Assembly (NCBI GenBank): GCA_039028155.1
Contig: JBCCIS010000040.1
Coordinates: 1-46,676, forward strand
DNA: 46,676 bases
From: Pseudomonadota bacterium
GTDB lineage: Bacteria > Pseudomonadota > Alphaproteobacteria > SP197
Reading direction: 5' to 3'
Positions within the stretch are counted from its first letter, which is position 1, and each line of letters starts with the position of its first letter. Under the pieces are notes generated by a model that searched no databases, was not told the origin of the DNA, and saw only the letters and a program-made list of their open reading frames with translations. A program made the position numbers and the translations under genes. Below are positions 17,392 through 26,233 of the stretch, one piece after another.

Positions 17392-18483
17392 CTAGAACGC
17401 CACCGCCTGTCCGGGGTACAGCCGTTCGTTGCCGCGCACCACGACCAGTTCACCGGGCTCAAGACCGCTCAAAACGATGAAGCGCGCGCCAACCGCCGAT
17501 CCCAGAAACACTGGTCTCGGCTGGGCGGCACCATCCACGACGACGAAGACCGACGCACCGCCGCCGCCTCTGTTGATCGCGTCCTTGTGCACGGTGACGG
17601 CATCGCGCAATTCGCCGACCGGGATCTCGACCAGCACGGTCTGACCGTCGGCGACCGTTCCGGGTGTTACGTCCCAGTTTGGCGAAAACCGCACCGGCCG
17701 CGTTCTGGCCTGGGCATTCTCCGCGACACCCACCGCGCGCACCGCCGCCTGGTGCGGCTCGCCGCTGTCACCAACGTAGTCGACGCTGACGGAGACACCC
17801 GGCAACAGGCCGCCAATCGCGTCGTAAGGCACGTCGGCTTCGATCTCGATGGTGCCGTCGTTCACCATGTCGACAATGGCGCTACCGATATCGACATAGG
17901 AGCCGATCTCGGTGTGGCGCAGCTCGATGACACCGTCATAGGGCGCACGAATAACCGCGTCATCGACCTCGTCCTGAGCCAGGGCCAGGTTCGCCTCGGC
18001 GCGGATCAGCGCGGCGTTGGCCACGGAGACCTGCGCCACGGACATGGCCACCTGTTGTATCTGGTCGTCGTGGCGTGCTTGCGAATAGGCCGCGGACTCC
18101 GACAGATCCTCAAGCCGCACCAGCGCTTGGCGCTGCAGCGACAGGTCGGCTTCGGCGGCGACCAGGAGCGCGCGCGCCTGCTCGACCTCGGCGGCTAGGA
18201 GGTCGCGGCGCAGTTCCATGCGATCGGACCGGATTTGGACCAGCTTGTCCCCGGCCAGGACACGATCGCCGACCTCGACAAAAACGTTTTCGACGGTGCC
18301 TTCGACTTCCGTCGCGACGGTCCCGGACTGGCGCGACACAAATCGGCCGATGACATTGGCCGTTTCGTTCACCTGCTCGACAATCACCTCGTCGACGCCG
18401 ACAAGCACCGCGTCGTCCTGCGCCAAGGCAGGCGAAGCGAGGCCGACCACGACAACTAGGCCTAAGAGAATCCGTGGAATCAT
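17392..18483 (-). CDS. RND efflux periplasmic adaptor (membrane fusion protein)
   Basis: The 363-residue protein begins with a cleavable signal peptide (cut near SPALA, residue 21). The usual adaptor modules follow: a lipoyl half-domain (VEGTVENVFVEVGDRVLAGDKL), a coiled-coil hairpin from about 85 to 150 (VEQARALLVAAEADLSLQRQ), the second lipoyl half (IRAPYDGVIELRHTEIGSYV) and beta-barrel and membrane-proximal domains. It would link the pump to an outer-membrane channel. It is the first gene of the minus-strand block. The 128 bp upstream, shared divergently with the histone-deacetylase-like gene, should hold its promoter, but I see no convincing one, and its ribosome site is poor. Confidence 0.92.
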   Translation of the reverse strand: MIPRILLGLVVVVGLASPALAQDDAVLVGVDEVIVEQVNETANVIGRFVSRQSGTVATEVEGTVENVFVEVGDRVLAGDKLVQIRSDRMELRRDLLAAEVEQARALLVAAEADLSLQRQALVRLEDLSESAAYSQARHDDQIQQVAMSVAQVSVANAALIRAEANLALAQDEVDDAVIRAPYDGVIELRHTEIGSYVDIGSAIVDMVNDGTIEIEADVPYDAIGGLLPGVSVSVDYVGDSGEPHQAAVRAVGVAENAQARTRPVRFSPNWDVTPGTVADGQTVLVEIPVGELRDAVTVHKDAINRGGGGASVFVVVDGAAQPRPVFLGSAVGARFIVLSGLEPGELVVVRGNERLYPGQAVAF

Positions 18484-18611
18484 GGGAGCGGGAGTGTACT
18501 ATCGGGGTTCATAGGGGTCACGCTCGGCAAGTAGGCAGTTCGGCGCATTGTGATCACGCCTGGGTGAAGCACAACGCGCGGATCTGTTACGCCACATAGG
18601 CGAAATAATCA

Positions 18612-19544
18612 ATGACAACACAGCTTTACGTTCATCCGTCTTACCTGGATCACCGAACCGGGCCGCACCACCCCGAACGCCCGGAACGGCTGGAAGCCAT
18701 TCAGCAGGTTCTGGCGCACGACATGTTCGATGCCCTGATACGGGTCGAGGCGCCGCGAGCCGACGACAGCCTGCTGACGCTGATGCATCCGAAGGGTCAG
18801 GTCGACCGTGTTCTGGCGGCTGAGCCCAATCAGGGACTGGTTCACCTTGACCCCGACACGGTGATGTCGCCGGGTTCCGGCGACGCGGCGCTGCACGCGA
18901 CCGGCGCGGTCTGCGCCGCGGTCGACGCGGTGATCGAAGGCGCCGCCGACAACGCGTTCTGCGCGGTGCGTCCGCCCGGTCATCATGCCGAGGCCGGCCA
19001 GGCGATGGGGTTCTGCTTGTTCAACTCTGTCGCGATCGGGGCCGAGCACGCACGCCAGGCGCATGGCATCGCGCGCGCCGCCGTTATTGATTTCGACGTC
19101 CATCACGGCAATGGCACCCAGGCGCTTTTCTGGGACCGTGAAGGATTGTTCTATGGCTCGACCCATCAGTATCCGCACTATCCCGGTACCGGCGCGGTCG
19201 AGGACACGGGCGCCTACAACAACATCGTGAACGCGCCGCTCGCCGCCCACACCGGAAGCGAAGCGTTCCGCGCCGCCATGGAGAAAAGGATCCTGCCGGC
19301 TCTGGACGCTTTCAAGCCGGAGATCATTCTGATATCGGCCGGGTTTGACGCCCATCAGCAGGACCCCCTCGCCAACCTCAATCTGATCGAGGAGGACTTC
19401 GCCTGGGCAACCGATCAACTGGTGGCCATGGCGGATCTGCATGCCGAGGGCCGGTTGGTGTCGTCGCTTGAAGGCGGGTATGACCTGGACGCCCTAGCCA
19501 CCAGCACGGCGACCCATGTGATCCGATTGATGGCTGCGGCGTAA
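18612..19544 (+). CDS. Histone deacetylase-like (acetylpolyamine amidohydrolase/AcuC family) hydrolase
   Basis: This is a 310-residue arginase/deacetylase-fold enzyme. The zinc ligands are Asp162 and His164 (DFDVHHGNGT) and Asp246 (AGFDAHQQDP), the charge-relay histidines are His124 and His125 (RPPGHHAEAG), and the C-terminal EGGYDL supplies the transition-state tyrosine. Bacterial members deacetylate small acetylated amines or acetylated proteins; histones are not implied. It heads the cluster xseB-ispA-dxs, with xseB starting 12 nt later, an arrangement I recognise from several Alphaproteobacteria. The role in that operon is unknown. Confidence 0.9.
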   Translation: MTTQLYVHPSYLDHRTGPHHPERPERLEAIQQVLAHDMFDALIRVEAPRADDSLLTLMHPKGQVDRVLAAEPNQGLVHLDPDTVMSPGSGDAALHATGAVCAAVDAVIEGAADNAFCAVRPPGHHAEAGQAMGFCLFNSVAIGAEHARQAHGIARAAVIDFDVHHGNGTQALFWDREGLFYGSTHQYPHYPGTGAVEDTGAYNNIVNAPLAAHTGSEAFRAAMEKRILPALDAFKPEIILISAGFDAHQQDPLANLNLIEEDFAWATDQLVAMADLHAEGRLVSSLEGGYDLDALATSTATHVIRLMAAA

Positions 19545-19556
19545 GGAATAGGGGAA

Positions 19557-19808
19557 ATGGCAAAAAAAGAAACGAATGACGACATCAAGGCCATGAGCTT
19601 CGAACAGGCACTGGCCGAACTTGAGACAATTGTGGAGGGGTTGGAGAGCGGCGACAGCAAGCTCGACGATGCCATCACATCCTATGAGCGGGGCGCGGCG
19701 TTGAAGTTACATTGCGAAACCAAACTGCGTGAAGCGCAGGAGAAGGTCGAAAAAATCAAGCTGGCGGCTGACGGCAGCGTTAGCGCCGAGGCGACTGAAA
19801 TTTCATGA
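19557..19808 (+). CDS. xseB: Exodeoxyribonuclease VII small subunit
   Basis: The 83-residue acidic helical protein matches XseB. FEQALAELETIVEGLESGD is the signature opening, followed by LDDAITSYERGAALKLHCETKL and a weakly conserved tail. It pairs with XseA (not in the window) to form the exonuclease that degrades single-stranded DNA to acid-soluble oligonucleotides. Its stop overlaps the ispA start by 4 nt (ATGA), showing translational coupling. The xseB-ispA-dxs order is widely conserved in Proteobacteria. Confidence 0.95.
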   Translation: MAKKETNDDIKAMSFEQALAELETIVEGLESGDSKLDDAITSYERGAALKLHCETKLREAQEKVEKIKLAADGSVSAEATEIS

Positions 19809-20716
19809 GCGTCGCGCCCGTACAGGTCGACGAAAGCGTCGTCGCGAACCTGGCGACGACGGCACAACGGGTCGAGGCTGCTCTGGACGGCCTGCTGCCG
19901 ACAAGCGGCGGTCTGGATAAACCCCTGTTCGATGCTATGCGCTATGCCACGTTGAATGGTGGAAAGCGCCTGCGCCCCTACCTGTCGCTCGCCGTGAGCG
20001 ACCTGTTCGGTGTGCCTGAAGAGCGGGCAATGCGCGTCGCCGCCGCCGTCGAGATGCTGCATTGCTACTCGCTCGTGCACGACGACCTGCCAGCCATGGA
20101 CGATGATGACCTGCGGCGCGGCCACCCGACGTGTCATGTGGCGTTCGATGAGGCGACCGCCATTCTGGCCGGCGACGCCCTCTTGACCCTGGCGTTTGAC
20201 GTGCTGGCCGACCCGACAACTCACGACAGCGCCGCGGTGCGGGTCGACTTGGTTCGCGGCCTTGCGGGCGCGGCCGGCGCCCACGGTATGGTCGCCGGCC
20301 AGATGATTGATCTGGCGGTCGAGCACCGATCCGTCGATGTCGCCACAATCGAACATCTTCAGGCCTTGAAAACGGGCGCTTTGATCACATTTTCGGCCGA
20401 AAGCGGTGCCATCGTCGGCGAGGCGAACGATGGGGACCGGGCAGCGATCGTGAGCTATGGACGGGATCTCGGATTCGCGTTCCAGATCATCGACGATCTG
20501 TTGGATGCCGAGGGCAACGAGGAAGAAATGGGCAAGGCGGTCGGCAAGGACGCCGAGGCTGGCAAGGCCACCATGGTCGCCGCGGCCGGCCCTGAAATCG
20601 CGCGAAAACGCGCCGAGCAACTCGCCCTGCAGGCCATTGAAAGTCTCTCGGGATTCGGTCAACCTGCCGACACGTTGCGCGACGTCGCACGCTTTGTCGT
20701 GAACCGTCGCACCTGA
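19805..20716 (+). CDS. ispA: Farnesyl (short-chain polyprenyl) diphosphate synthase
   Basis: The 303-residue protein is a trans-prenyltransferase. The first aspartate-rich motif is in [17 protein letters not shown] (Asp93 onward), and the second is [10 protein letters not shown] near residue 228. GGKRLRPYL binds the isopentenyl substrate. It condenses isopentenyl diphosphate with dimethylallyl and geranyl diphosphate to give farnesyl diphosphate for ubiquinone, undecaprenyl carrier and hopanoid synthesis. The aromatic/small residue pattern before the first motif (HCYSLVHDD) and the two-residue insertion inside that motif are those of bacterial farnesyl synthases, so longer chain products are unlikely. 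dxs follows 44 nt later. Confidence 0.93.
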   Translation: MSVAPVQVDESVVANLATTAQRVEAALDGLLPTSGGLDKPLFDAMRYATLNGGKRLRPYLSLAVSDLFGVPEERAMRVAAAVEMLHCYSLVHDDLPAMDDDDLRRGHPTCHVAFDEATAILAGDALLTLAFDVLADPTTHDSAAVRVDLVRGLAGAAGAHGMVAGQMIDLAVEHRSVDVATIEHLQALKTGALITFSAESGAIVGEANDGDRAAIVSYGRDLGFAFQIIDDLLDAEGNEEEMGKAVGKDAEAGKATMVAAAGPEIARKRAEQLALQAIESLSGFGQPADTLRDVARFVVNRRT

Positions 20717-20760
20717 AGACCGCAGCATGGCCGCACAGCGATAGACATAGGGATGGTGGA

Positions 20761-22683
20761 TTGACGATCTCCAACGAGACTCCCCTCCTCGACGGCGTCA
20801 CATGGCCGGCCGATATCCGTGAGATGACGCCGCAAGAGTTGCGCCAGCTGGCCGACGAAGTGCGTCACGACATGATCAACGCGGTCGCCGAGACAGGGGG
20901 TCATCTGGGCGCAGGTCTGGGTGTGGTCGAGCTGACCGTGGCCATCCATCATGTCTTCAACACACCCGATGATCGCCTGGTCTGGGATGTCGGCCATCAA
21001 TGTTATCCCCACAAGATCCTGACCGGCCGGCGCGACCGCATCCGCACCTTGCGGCAGAAGGACGGGCTTTCCGGTTTCACCAAACGCGCGGAGAGCGAGT
21101 ATGACCCGTTCGGCGCCGCGCACAGCTCAACATCCATTTCGTCCGGCCTGGGCATGGCCGTCGCCAGCGAACTGAAGGGCGAGGAACGCGACGTCATCTG
21201 CGTTATCGGCGACGGCGCGATGTCGGCGGGCATGGCGTATGAGGCGATGAACAACGCCGGCGCCCGCGACACCCGTCTGATCGTCATATTGAACGACAAC
21301 GACATGTCGATCGCGCCGCCGGTCGGCGCCATGAGCGCCTATCTGGCGCGCGCGCTGTCATCGGGCACCTATCGTTCGGCGCGCAACATGGCCAAAGGCC
21401 TTGCCGCACGCTTCCCGCGGTCTCTGGAGGTCGCGGCCAAACGCTTCGAGGAATACGCCCGCGGCATCGCGACCGGCGGCACGCTGTTTGAGGAACTCGG
21501 TTTCTATTACATCGGCCCGATCGACGGTCATAACCTGGACCACCTGCTGCCGATCCTGAAGAACCTGCGCGATACGCGCGAGAATGGGCCGGTGCTGGTG
21601 CATTGCGTTACCCACAAGGGCAAGGGTTATGAGCCCGCCGAGAAGTCGGCCGACCGCTATCACGGCGTCTCCCAGTTCGACGTCATTACCGGCGCCCAGA
21701 ACAAGGCCAAGCCAAAGGCGCCCAGCTATACGTCGGTGTTTGCCAAAGGGTTGATAGCCGAGGCGGAAGCCGACGACCGGATCTGCGCGATCACCGCCGC
21801 GATGCCGTCAGGCACCGGCATCGACAAGTTCGCCGAACGTTTTCCTGACCGTGCCTTTGACGTCGGCATTGCCGAACAGCACGGCGTCACGTTCGCCGCC
21901 GGCCTGGCATGCGAAGGGTTCAAGCCGTTCGCGACGATCTATTCGACGTTCCTGCAGCGCGCCTATGACCAGGTTGTGCACGACGTTGCCATTCAACGTC
22001 TGCCCGTGCGGTTTGCGATCGATCGCGCCGGCCTGGTCGGCGCCGATGGACCGACCCACGCGGGCGCCTTTGATGTCGCCTATCTCTCCACCCTGCCCGG
22101 GTTCGTGGTGATGGCGGCGGCCGACGAGGCCGATCTGATGCACATGGTCGCGACCGCGGCGGCGATTGACGACCGGCCGTCGGCGTTCCGCTATCCGCGC
22201 GGCGAAGGCATGGGCGTCGATTTGCCCGAGCGGGGCACCGTGCTGGAACTGGGCAAGGGTCGCATCATGCGCGAGGGAACGGCCGTCGCGCTCCTGTCGT
22301 TCGGCGCGCGCCTTGGCGAATGCAACAAGGCCGCCGACGTGCTGGCCGCGCGCGGCCTCTCGGCCACGGTCGCCGACGCGCGCTTCTCCGTGCCGCTGGA
22401 TGAGGACCTGGTGCGGCGCCTGGCGCGCGAACACGAGGTGCTGGTCACGATCGAAGAAGGCTCAACCGGCGGATTCGCCGCCCACGTCTTCAACTTCCTG
22501 GCCCATGACGGCCTGTTGGACTCAGGGCTCAAGGTTCGTCCGATGATGCTGCCGCCGACGTTTATCGATCAGGCCAAGCCGGTCGAGATGTACGACGAAG
22601 CCGGCCTCAACGCGTCCGATATCGTCGCCACCGTCCTTACCGCCTTGGGCCAGGACGCCAACGAGGAGCCCGCCCGCGCCTGA
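20761..22683 (+). CDS. dxs: 1-deoxy-D-xylulose-5-phosphate synthase
   Basis: The 640-residue thiamine-diphosphate enzyme makes DXP from pyruvate and glyceraldehyde 3-phosphate, the entry step of the MEP isoprenoid pathway. Family marks are [18 protein letters not shown], the cofactor-binding [18 protein letters not shown] near residue 150, and [13 protein letters not shown] with the catalytic Glu372. The reading frame begins with TTG at 20761. The first in-frame ATG lies about 22 codons in and would remove part of the normal N-terminus, so TTG is preferred; the ribosome site (GGTGG) is weak. It is clustered with ispA, the next pathway branch user. Confidence 0.96.
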   Translation: MTISNETPLLDGVTWPADIREMTPQELRQLADEVRHDMINAVAETGGHLGAGLGVVELTVAIHHVFNTPDDRLVWDVGHQCYPHKILTGRRDRIRTLRQKDGLSGFTKRAESEYDPFGAAHSSTSISSGLGMAVASELKGEERDVICVIGDGAMSAGMAYEAMNNAGARDTRLIVILNDNDMSIAPPVGAMSAYLARALSSGTYRSARNMAKGLAARFPRSLEVAAKRFEEYARGIATGGTLFEELGFYYIGPIDGHNLDHLLPILKNLRDTRENGPVLVHCVTHKGKGYEPAEKSADRYHGVSQFDVITGAQNKAKPKAPSYTSVFAKGLIAEAEADDRICAITAAMPSGTGIDKFAERFPDRAFDVGIAEQHGVTFAAGLACEGFKPFATIYSTFLQRAYDQVVHDVAIQRLPVRFAIDRAGLVGADGPTHAGAFDVAYLSTLPGFVVMAAADEADLMHMVATAAAIDDRPSAFRYPRGEGMGVDLPERGTVLELGKGRIMREGTAVALLSFGARLGECNKAADVLAARGLSATVADARFSVPLDEDLVRRLAREHEVLVTIEEGSTGGFAAHVFNFLAHDGLLDSGLKVRPMMLPPTFIDQAKPVEMYDEAGLNASDIVATVLTALGQDANEEPARA

Positions 22684-22692
22684 CGCGGCGGC

Positions 22693-23175
22693 ATGGTCTT
22701 CGTGAAACTCAACGTCGTAGGACTGATGGCAGGGCTGATGCTGATCGCCTGCGCCCCGACCGAAGACACGGTCGCCAGCCCCACCGAGTATCACTCGCTG
22801 GAATGCATGGCGCTCAACATCTATTTCGAAGCGCCCGCCGGCGATACCGAAGGCCAGCGCGCCGTCGGCCACGTCACGATGAACCGTATGACCGACCCGA
22901 GGTTCCCCGACACCGTGTGCGATGTCGTCCACCAGGGGCCAGAGGGATCGCTTCACGGCTGCCAGTTCCACTGGTGGTGCGACGGTAAGAGCGACGAGCC
23001 GACGAACAGTGCAAAGTGGGGCGAAGCGGTAGAGGTCGCTCAGCTGGTCATGGGCGGCAACGATCCCGATCCGACTGATGGCGCGCTCTACTTCCACAAC
23101 ACGCAGGTCGAGCCGTCCTGGGCGTCGAAGCTCGAACGCACCGTTCAGATCGGCCCGCACATCTTCTACCGGTGA
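22693..23175 (+). CDS. SleB-like cell wall hydrolase, lipoprotein
   Basis: The 160-residue protein has a short signal peptide with lipobox LIAC (Cys20), then a Hydrolase_2 (SleB) domain. The block CMALNIYFEAPAGDTEGQ contains the presumed catalytic Glu in YFEA; GHVTMNRM, FHWWCDG and ALYFHN follow. SleB-type enzymes are lytic transglycosylases acting on peptidoglycan, first known from spore germination but common in non-sporulating Alphaproteobacteria. It starts 10 nt after dxs and overlaps tlyA by 4 nt, so it is embedded in the isoprenoid operon. Confidence 0.88.
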   Translation: MVFVKLNVVGLMAGLMLIACAPTEDTVASPTEYHSLECMALNIYFEAPAGDTEGQRAVGHVTMNRMTDPRFPDTVCDVVHQGPEGSLHGCQFHWWCDGKSDEPTNSAKWGEAVEVAQLVMGGNDPDPTDGALYFHNTQVEPSWASKLERTVQIGPHIFYR

Positions 23176-23912
23176 CCAAGCGGCGCCTCGACCAGCTCCT
23201 GGTCGACCGGGGCCTCGCTGAAAACCGCACCCGCGCCCAGGCCCTGATCATGGCGGGCCTGGTGTTCTCGAATGACAAACGCCTCGATAAACCGGGTCAC
23301 CAGATCGCCGATGACAGCGACCTGGACGTGCGCGGCAAGGACCATCCCTGGGTTGGGCGCGGCGGCCTGAAACTCGACCACGCCCTCGGCCACTTCGACC
23401 TCGATGTCACAGGCAAGACGGCGCTCGACCTCGGCGCCTCGACCGGCGGTTTCACCGACGTGCTGCTGACGCGGGGCGCGGCCCACGTCTATGCCGTAGA
23501 TGTCGGCCACGGCCAGCTCGCCTGGAAGCTGCGCGAAGACGCCCGCGTCACCGTGCTGGAAAAGACAAACGCCCGCGACCTCGACAAGGACCTGATCGTG
23601 CAACCTGTCGATGTCATCACCGCCGACTTGAGTTTCATCAGCTTGAAGACCGCACTTCCCGCCTCCCTTGCCTTGGCCGCGCCAGGCGCCCTCCTCGTCG
23701 CCCTCATCAAGCCACAGTTCGAGGCCGGCCGCGGCGAAGTCAGCAAGGGCGGCATCGTCACCGACCCCGAAGTGCACGAGGCCGTCTGCCGCGACATCGA
23801 GAGCTGGCTCTCCGATCAGCCGTACTGGCAGGTTATTGGCATCACGCCAAGTCCGGTGACCGGCGCGGACGGCAACAAGGAGTTCCTGATCGCCGCCGGG
23901 AAAAACGGCTGA
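23172..23912 (+). CDS. tlyA: TlyA-family 23S/16S rRNA 2'-O-methyltransferase (hemolysin A family)
   Basis: The 246-residue protein has an S4 RNA-binding domain (residues 1-62, RLDQLLVDRGLAENRTRAQALI) and an FtsJ-like Rossmann methyltransferase domain with SAM motif LDLGASTGGFTDVLL. WVGRGGLKL links the two. Family members methylate ribose in rRNA; the hemolysin label is historical. The GTG start overlaps the upstream gene's stop as GTGA. KPQFEAGRGEV late in the domain is another signature. It closes the dxs operon; the next gene, 31 nt away, has its own good ribosome site. Confidence 0.92.
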   Translation: MTKRRLDQLLVDRGLAENRTRAQALIMAGLVFSNDKRLDKPGHQIADDSDLDVRGKDHPWVGRGGLKLDHALGHFDLDVTGKTALDLGASTGGFTDVLLTRGAAHVYAVDVGHGQLAWKLREDARVTVLEKTNARDLDKDLIVQPVDVITADLSFISLKTALPASLALAAPGALLVALIKPQFEAGRGEVSKGGIVTDPEVHEAVCRDIESWLSDQPYWQVIGITPSPVTGADGNKEFLIAAGKNG

Positions 23913-23943
23913 TAGCATCTTCCGGACTCCGGGAGACGCTGCG

Positions 23944-25464
23944 ATGACGACCAAACCCAACATCCTGTTCTTGATGGCCGATCAGCTCGCGCCGCACTTT
24001 TTACCGGCCTATGGGCACAAGGTGGTCAAGACGCCGCGGCTCGACGCCCTCGCCGCCGACAGTGTCATCTTCGATGCGCATTATTCGAACTCACCGCTGT
24101 GCGTTCCCGCGCGCGCCGGGCTGATGACCGGGCGCCTGCCCTCGGCGGTCGACGTCTTCGACAGCGGCTGCGATTACCCGTGGTCGACGCCGACCTTCGC
24201 GCACTACCTGCGCGCCGGCGGCTATGCGACGACGTTGAGCGGCAAGGCGCATCATATCGGTGCCGATCAACTGCACGGGCTGGAGACGCGGCTGACCACC
24301 GACATCTGTCCGGCCGACAACCACTGGTACGGCATCTGGGACGAGCCCGACCGCATTTTGCCCTGGTTCCACGACCTCAAGAATGTGGTCGAGGCGGGCG
24401 TCGTCGAGCGTGGCACGCAGCTCGATCACGACGACGATACCGCGCACTTTGCGGTGCGCTGGCTCTATGACTACGCGCGAAGCGGCGACGAACGGCCGTT
24501 CTGCCTGAAGGTTTCGTTCACCCATCCGCACGATCCCTATGTCACGCCGCCCGCCTACTGGGATCGCTATCGCCACGACGATATCGACATGCCGGTGACG
24601 CCTTTTCTGGCACCGGAAGAACGCGACAGTCACGGCCGATGGCTTTACCGCCATTACGATCGCGGCGAATACGAGGTCACCGACGAGGACATCCGTAATG
24701 CGCGTCACGGCTACTATGGCTCGATCGCCCTGGTCGACGATTTGATCGGCAAGGTGCTGGACGCCTTGAAGGCCGCGCGGCTCGACGACAACACGATCAT
24801 CATCTTCACCGCCGACCACGGCGACATGCTGGGCGAGCGTGGCTGTTGGTACAAGATGAGCTTCTACGAACGGTCCGCACGGGTGCCGCTGATGGTGCAC
24901 ATTCCCGGCATGTCGGGCACGCGCCGCGTCGCCCAGGCGACGTCGCTGATGGATGTGATGCCGACCTTGCTCGACATGGCGCTCGACGGCGGTTCCGAAG
25001 AACTGGTCGAACCGATCGAGGGGCGCAGCCTGATGCCGCTGATCACCGGTGACGGCGCGACCTGGCGCGACGAGACGGCCTCGGAGATCTTCTTCGAAGG
25101 CGCGCGCGCGCCAGGTGTCATGATCCGGCGCGGCACCCGGAAGTTCGTCCATTGGGAGGGCGGCCCCTGCTCCCTCTTCGATCTGGCCGATGATCCGGAG
25201 GAGCGGGACAATTTGGTTCACGATGTCGACTGCAAGGCCGAGGTCGAGGGCTTCGAGTCGGAGGTTCGCCAACGCTGGCCGCTGAAAGCGCTGACCGAAC
25301 GCATCCTGACCAAACAGCGGCGCAACGCCTTGGTCAACAAGGCTTTGATGGCCGGCAGGCGCACGCCCGTCGACTTCCAACCGTTCGACGATGCCGCCGT
25401 GCGCTATTATCGGGGCAACTGGCACGAAGCGGAGGCACGCGACGTCTTGCGCTTCGACAGCTGA
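23944..25464 (+). CDS. Choline-sulfatase-like type I sulfatase
   Basis: This is a 506-residue alkaline-phosphatase-superfamily sulfatase. The formylglycine site is Cys53 in SPLCVPARAG (C-x-P-x-R), and the metal site starts with MADQLAPHF and ends with FTADHGDMLGERG. The segments DQLHGLETRLTTDICPADN and GKAHHIGAD closely resemble rhizobial choline sulfatase BetC, which frees choline from choline-O-sulfate for glycine betaine synthesis. No signal peptide is seen, as expected for a cytoplasmic enzyme. The bet genes betA and betB are absent nearby, so the substrate call is provisional; phosphonate monoester or other sulfate ester hydrolysis is possible. GGGAGA upstream supports the start. Confidence 0.78.
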   Translation: MTTKPNILFLMADQLAPHFLPAYGHKVVKTPRLDALAADSVIFDAHYSNSPLCVPARAGLMTGRLPSAVDVFDSGCDYPWSTPTFAHYLRAGGYATTLSGKAHHIGADQLHGLETRLTTDICPADNHWYGIWDEPDRILPWFHDLKNVVEAGVVERGTQLDHDDDTAHFAVRWLYDYARSGDERPFCLKVSFTHPHDPYVTPPAYWDRYRHDDIDMPVTPFLAPEERDSHGRWLYRHYDRGEYEVTDEDIRNARHGYYGSIALVDDLIGKVLDALKAARLDDNTIIIFTADHGDMLGERGCWYKMSFYERSARVPLMVHIPGMSGTRRVAQATSLMDVMPTLLDMALDGGSEELVEPIEGRSLMPLITGDGATWRDETASEIFFEGARAPGVMIRRGTRKFVHWEGGPCSLFDLADDPEERDNLVHDVDCKAEVEGFESEVRQRWPLKALTERILTKQRRNALVNKALMAGRRTPVDFQPFDDAAVRYYRGNWHEAEARDVLRFDS

Positions 25465-25492
25465 TTGGCCTGACAGCGACGAGGAGCCCGCC

Positions 25493-26233
25493 ATGCTCGA
25501 TAGACCCTTGCCCATGAACTTTCCGACCCAGCAGTGGGTGTGCCTGACCTGCGGCTACAACATGATCGGCGAGATGCCGGACGTCTGTCCGTTTTGCGGC
25601 GTCCGCCACGACAAATTCAGGACCTGGGACGAGACCGAACAGACCTATGCGGTCACGCCGAAACCGGTCAACGAGCGCATCACGCAGCTGATGTCGGAAC
25701 CGCGCCTCGGTATCGAACACGCGGCCTATCGCATCGAGGGCGACGGCGGCGCGGTCTGGATCGACTGCCCGTCCGCCTTCAATCGAAATCTGGCGCCGGT
25801 CGACCACATCTTCTTCACCCACAAGGATTTCATGGGTGCATCAAACCAGTACCGCGCCTTGTGGGGTTGCCAAGTCCATATTCACGAAGCCGATGCGGCC
25901 AATCCCCTGGCCAAGGAGTTCACCGTCGACGACAAGTTCACCGGCGACTTCCGTCACGGCGACCTCGAGGCCTTCCATATCGGCGGCCATTCGCCGGGTT
26001 GGACCATGTACATCCTGGGCGATGTGCTGTTTGTCTGCGACTACGCCTTTCCGCCGGGCAACACGATGCGGCTCAACCCGCATGGCCCAAAGGATGCGAC
26101 AAGGGAGCGGGCAGACCGCATCGTGGAGGTCGTCGACGGCCGCGATCTAAAGACCGTGTGCGGCTACAACTTCGTTGTCGACTTCGCTGACTGGCGCCGT
26201 GACTTCGACGGTGCGCTATCGAAGGCGGCGTAA
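25493..26233 (+). CDS. Rubredoxin-like / metallo-beta-lactamase-fold hybrid protein
   Basis: The ATG at 25493 is preferred to the upstream frame because GAGGAG lies 6 nt before it and the family-like sequence begins here. The 246-residue protein opens with a rubredoxin-type iron knuckle pair, CLTC (17-20) and CPFC (32-35). A beta-lactamase fold follows. Its first metal motif reads FFTHKDFMGAS rather than the usual H-x-H-x-D-H, while GGHSPGW and VCDYAF keep the later histidine and aspartate. It may therefore bind one metal or use different ligands. An iron-sulfur-like electron site fused to this fold suggests a redox or oxygenase role, but none is proven. It abuts the next, convergent gene with no spacer. 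Confidence 0.72.
   Translation: MLDRPLPMNFPTQQWVCLTCGYNMIGEMPDVCPFCGVRHDKFRTWDETEQTYAVTPKPVNERITQLMSEPRLGIEHAAYRIEGDGGAVWIDCPSAFNRNLAPVDHIFFTHKDFMGASNQYRALWGCQVHIHEADAANPLAKEFTVDDKFTGDFRHGDLEAFHIGGHSPGWTMYILGDVLFVCDYAFPPGNTMRLNPHGPKDATRERADRIVEVVDGRDLKTVCGYNFVVDFADWRRDFDGALSKAA

Noticed and set aside
18612-19544. Eukaryote-derived histone deacetylase
   Set aside because: AcuC/acetylpolyamine amidohydrolase-type members are common in bacteria, and the gene sits in a standard bacterial operon.
23172-23912. Haemolysin or virulence factor
   Set aside because: The TlyA name is historical; S4 plus FtsJ-like domains indicate an rRNA methyltransferase.
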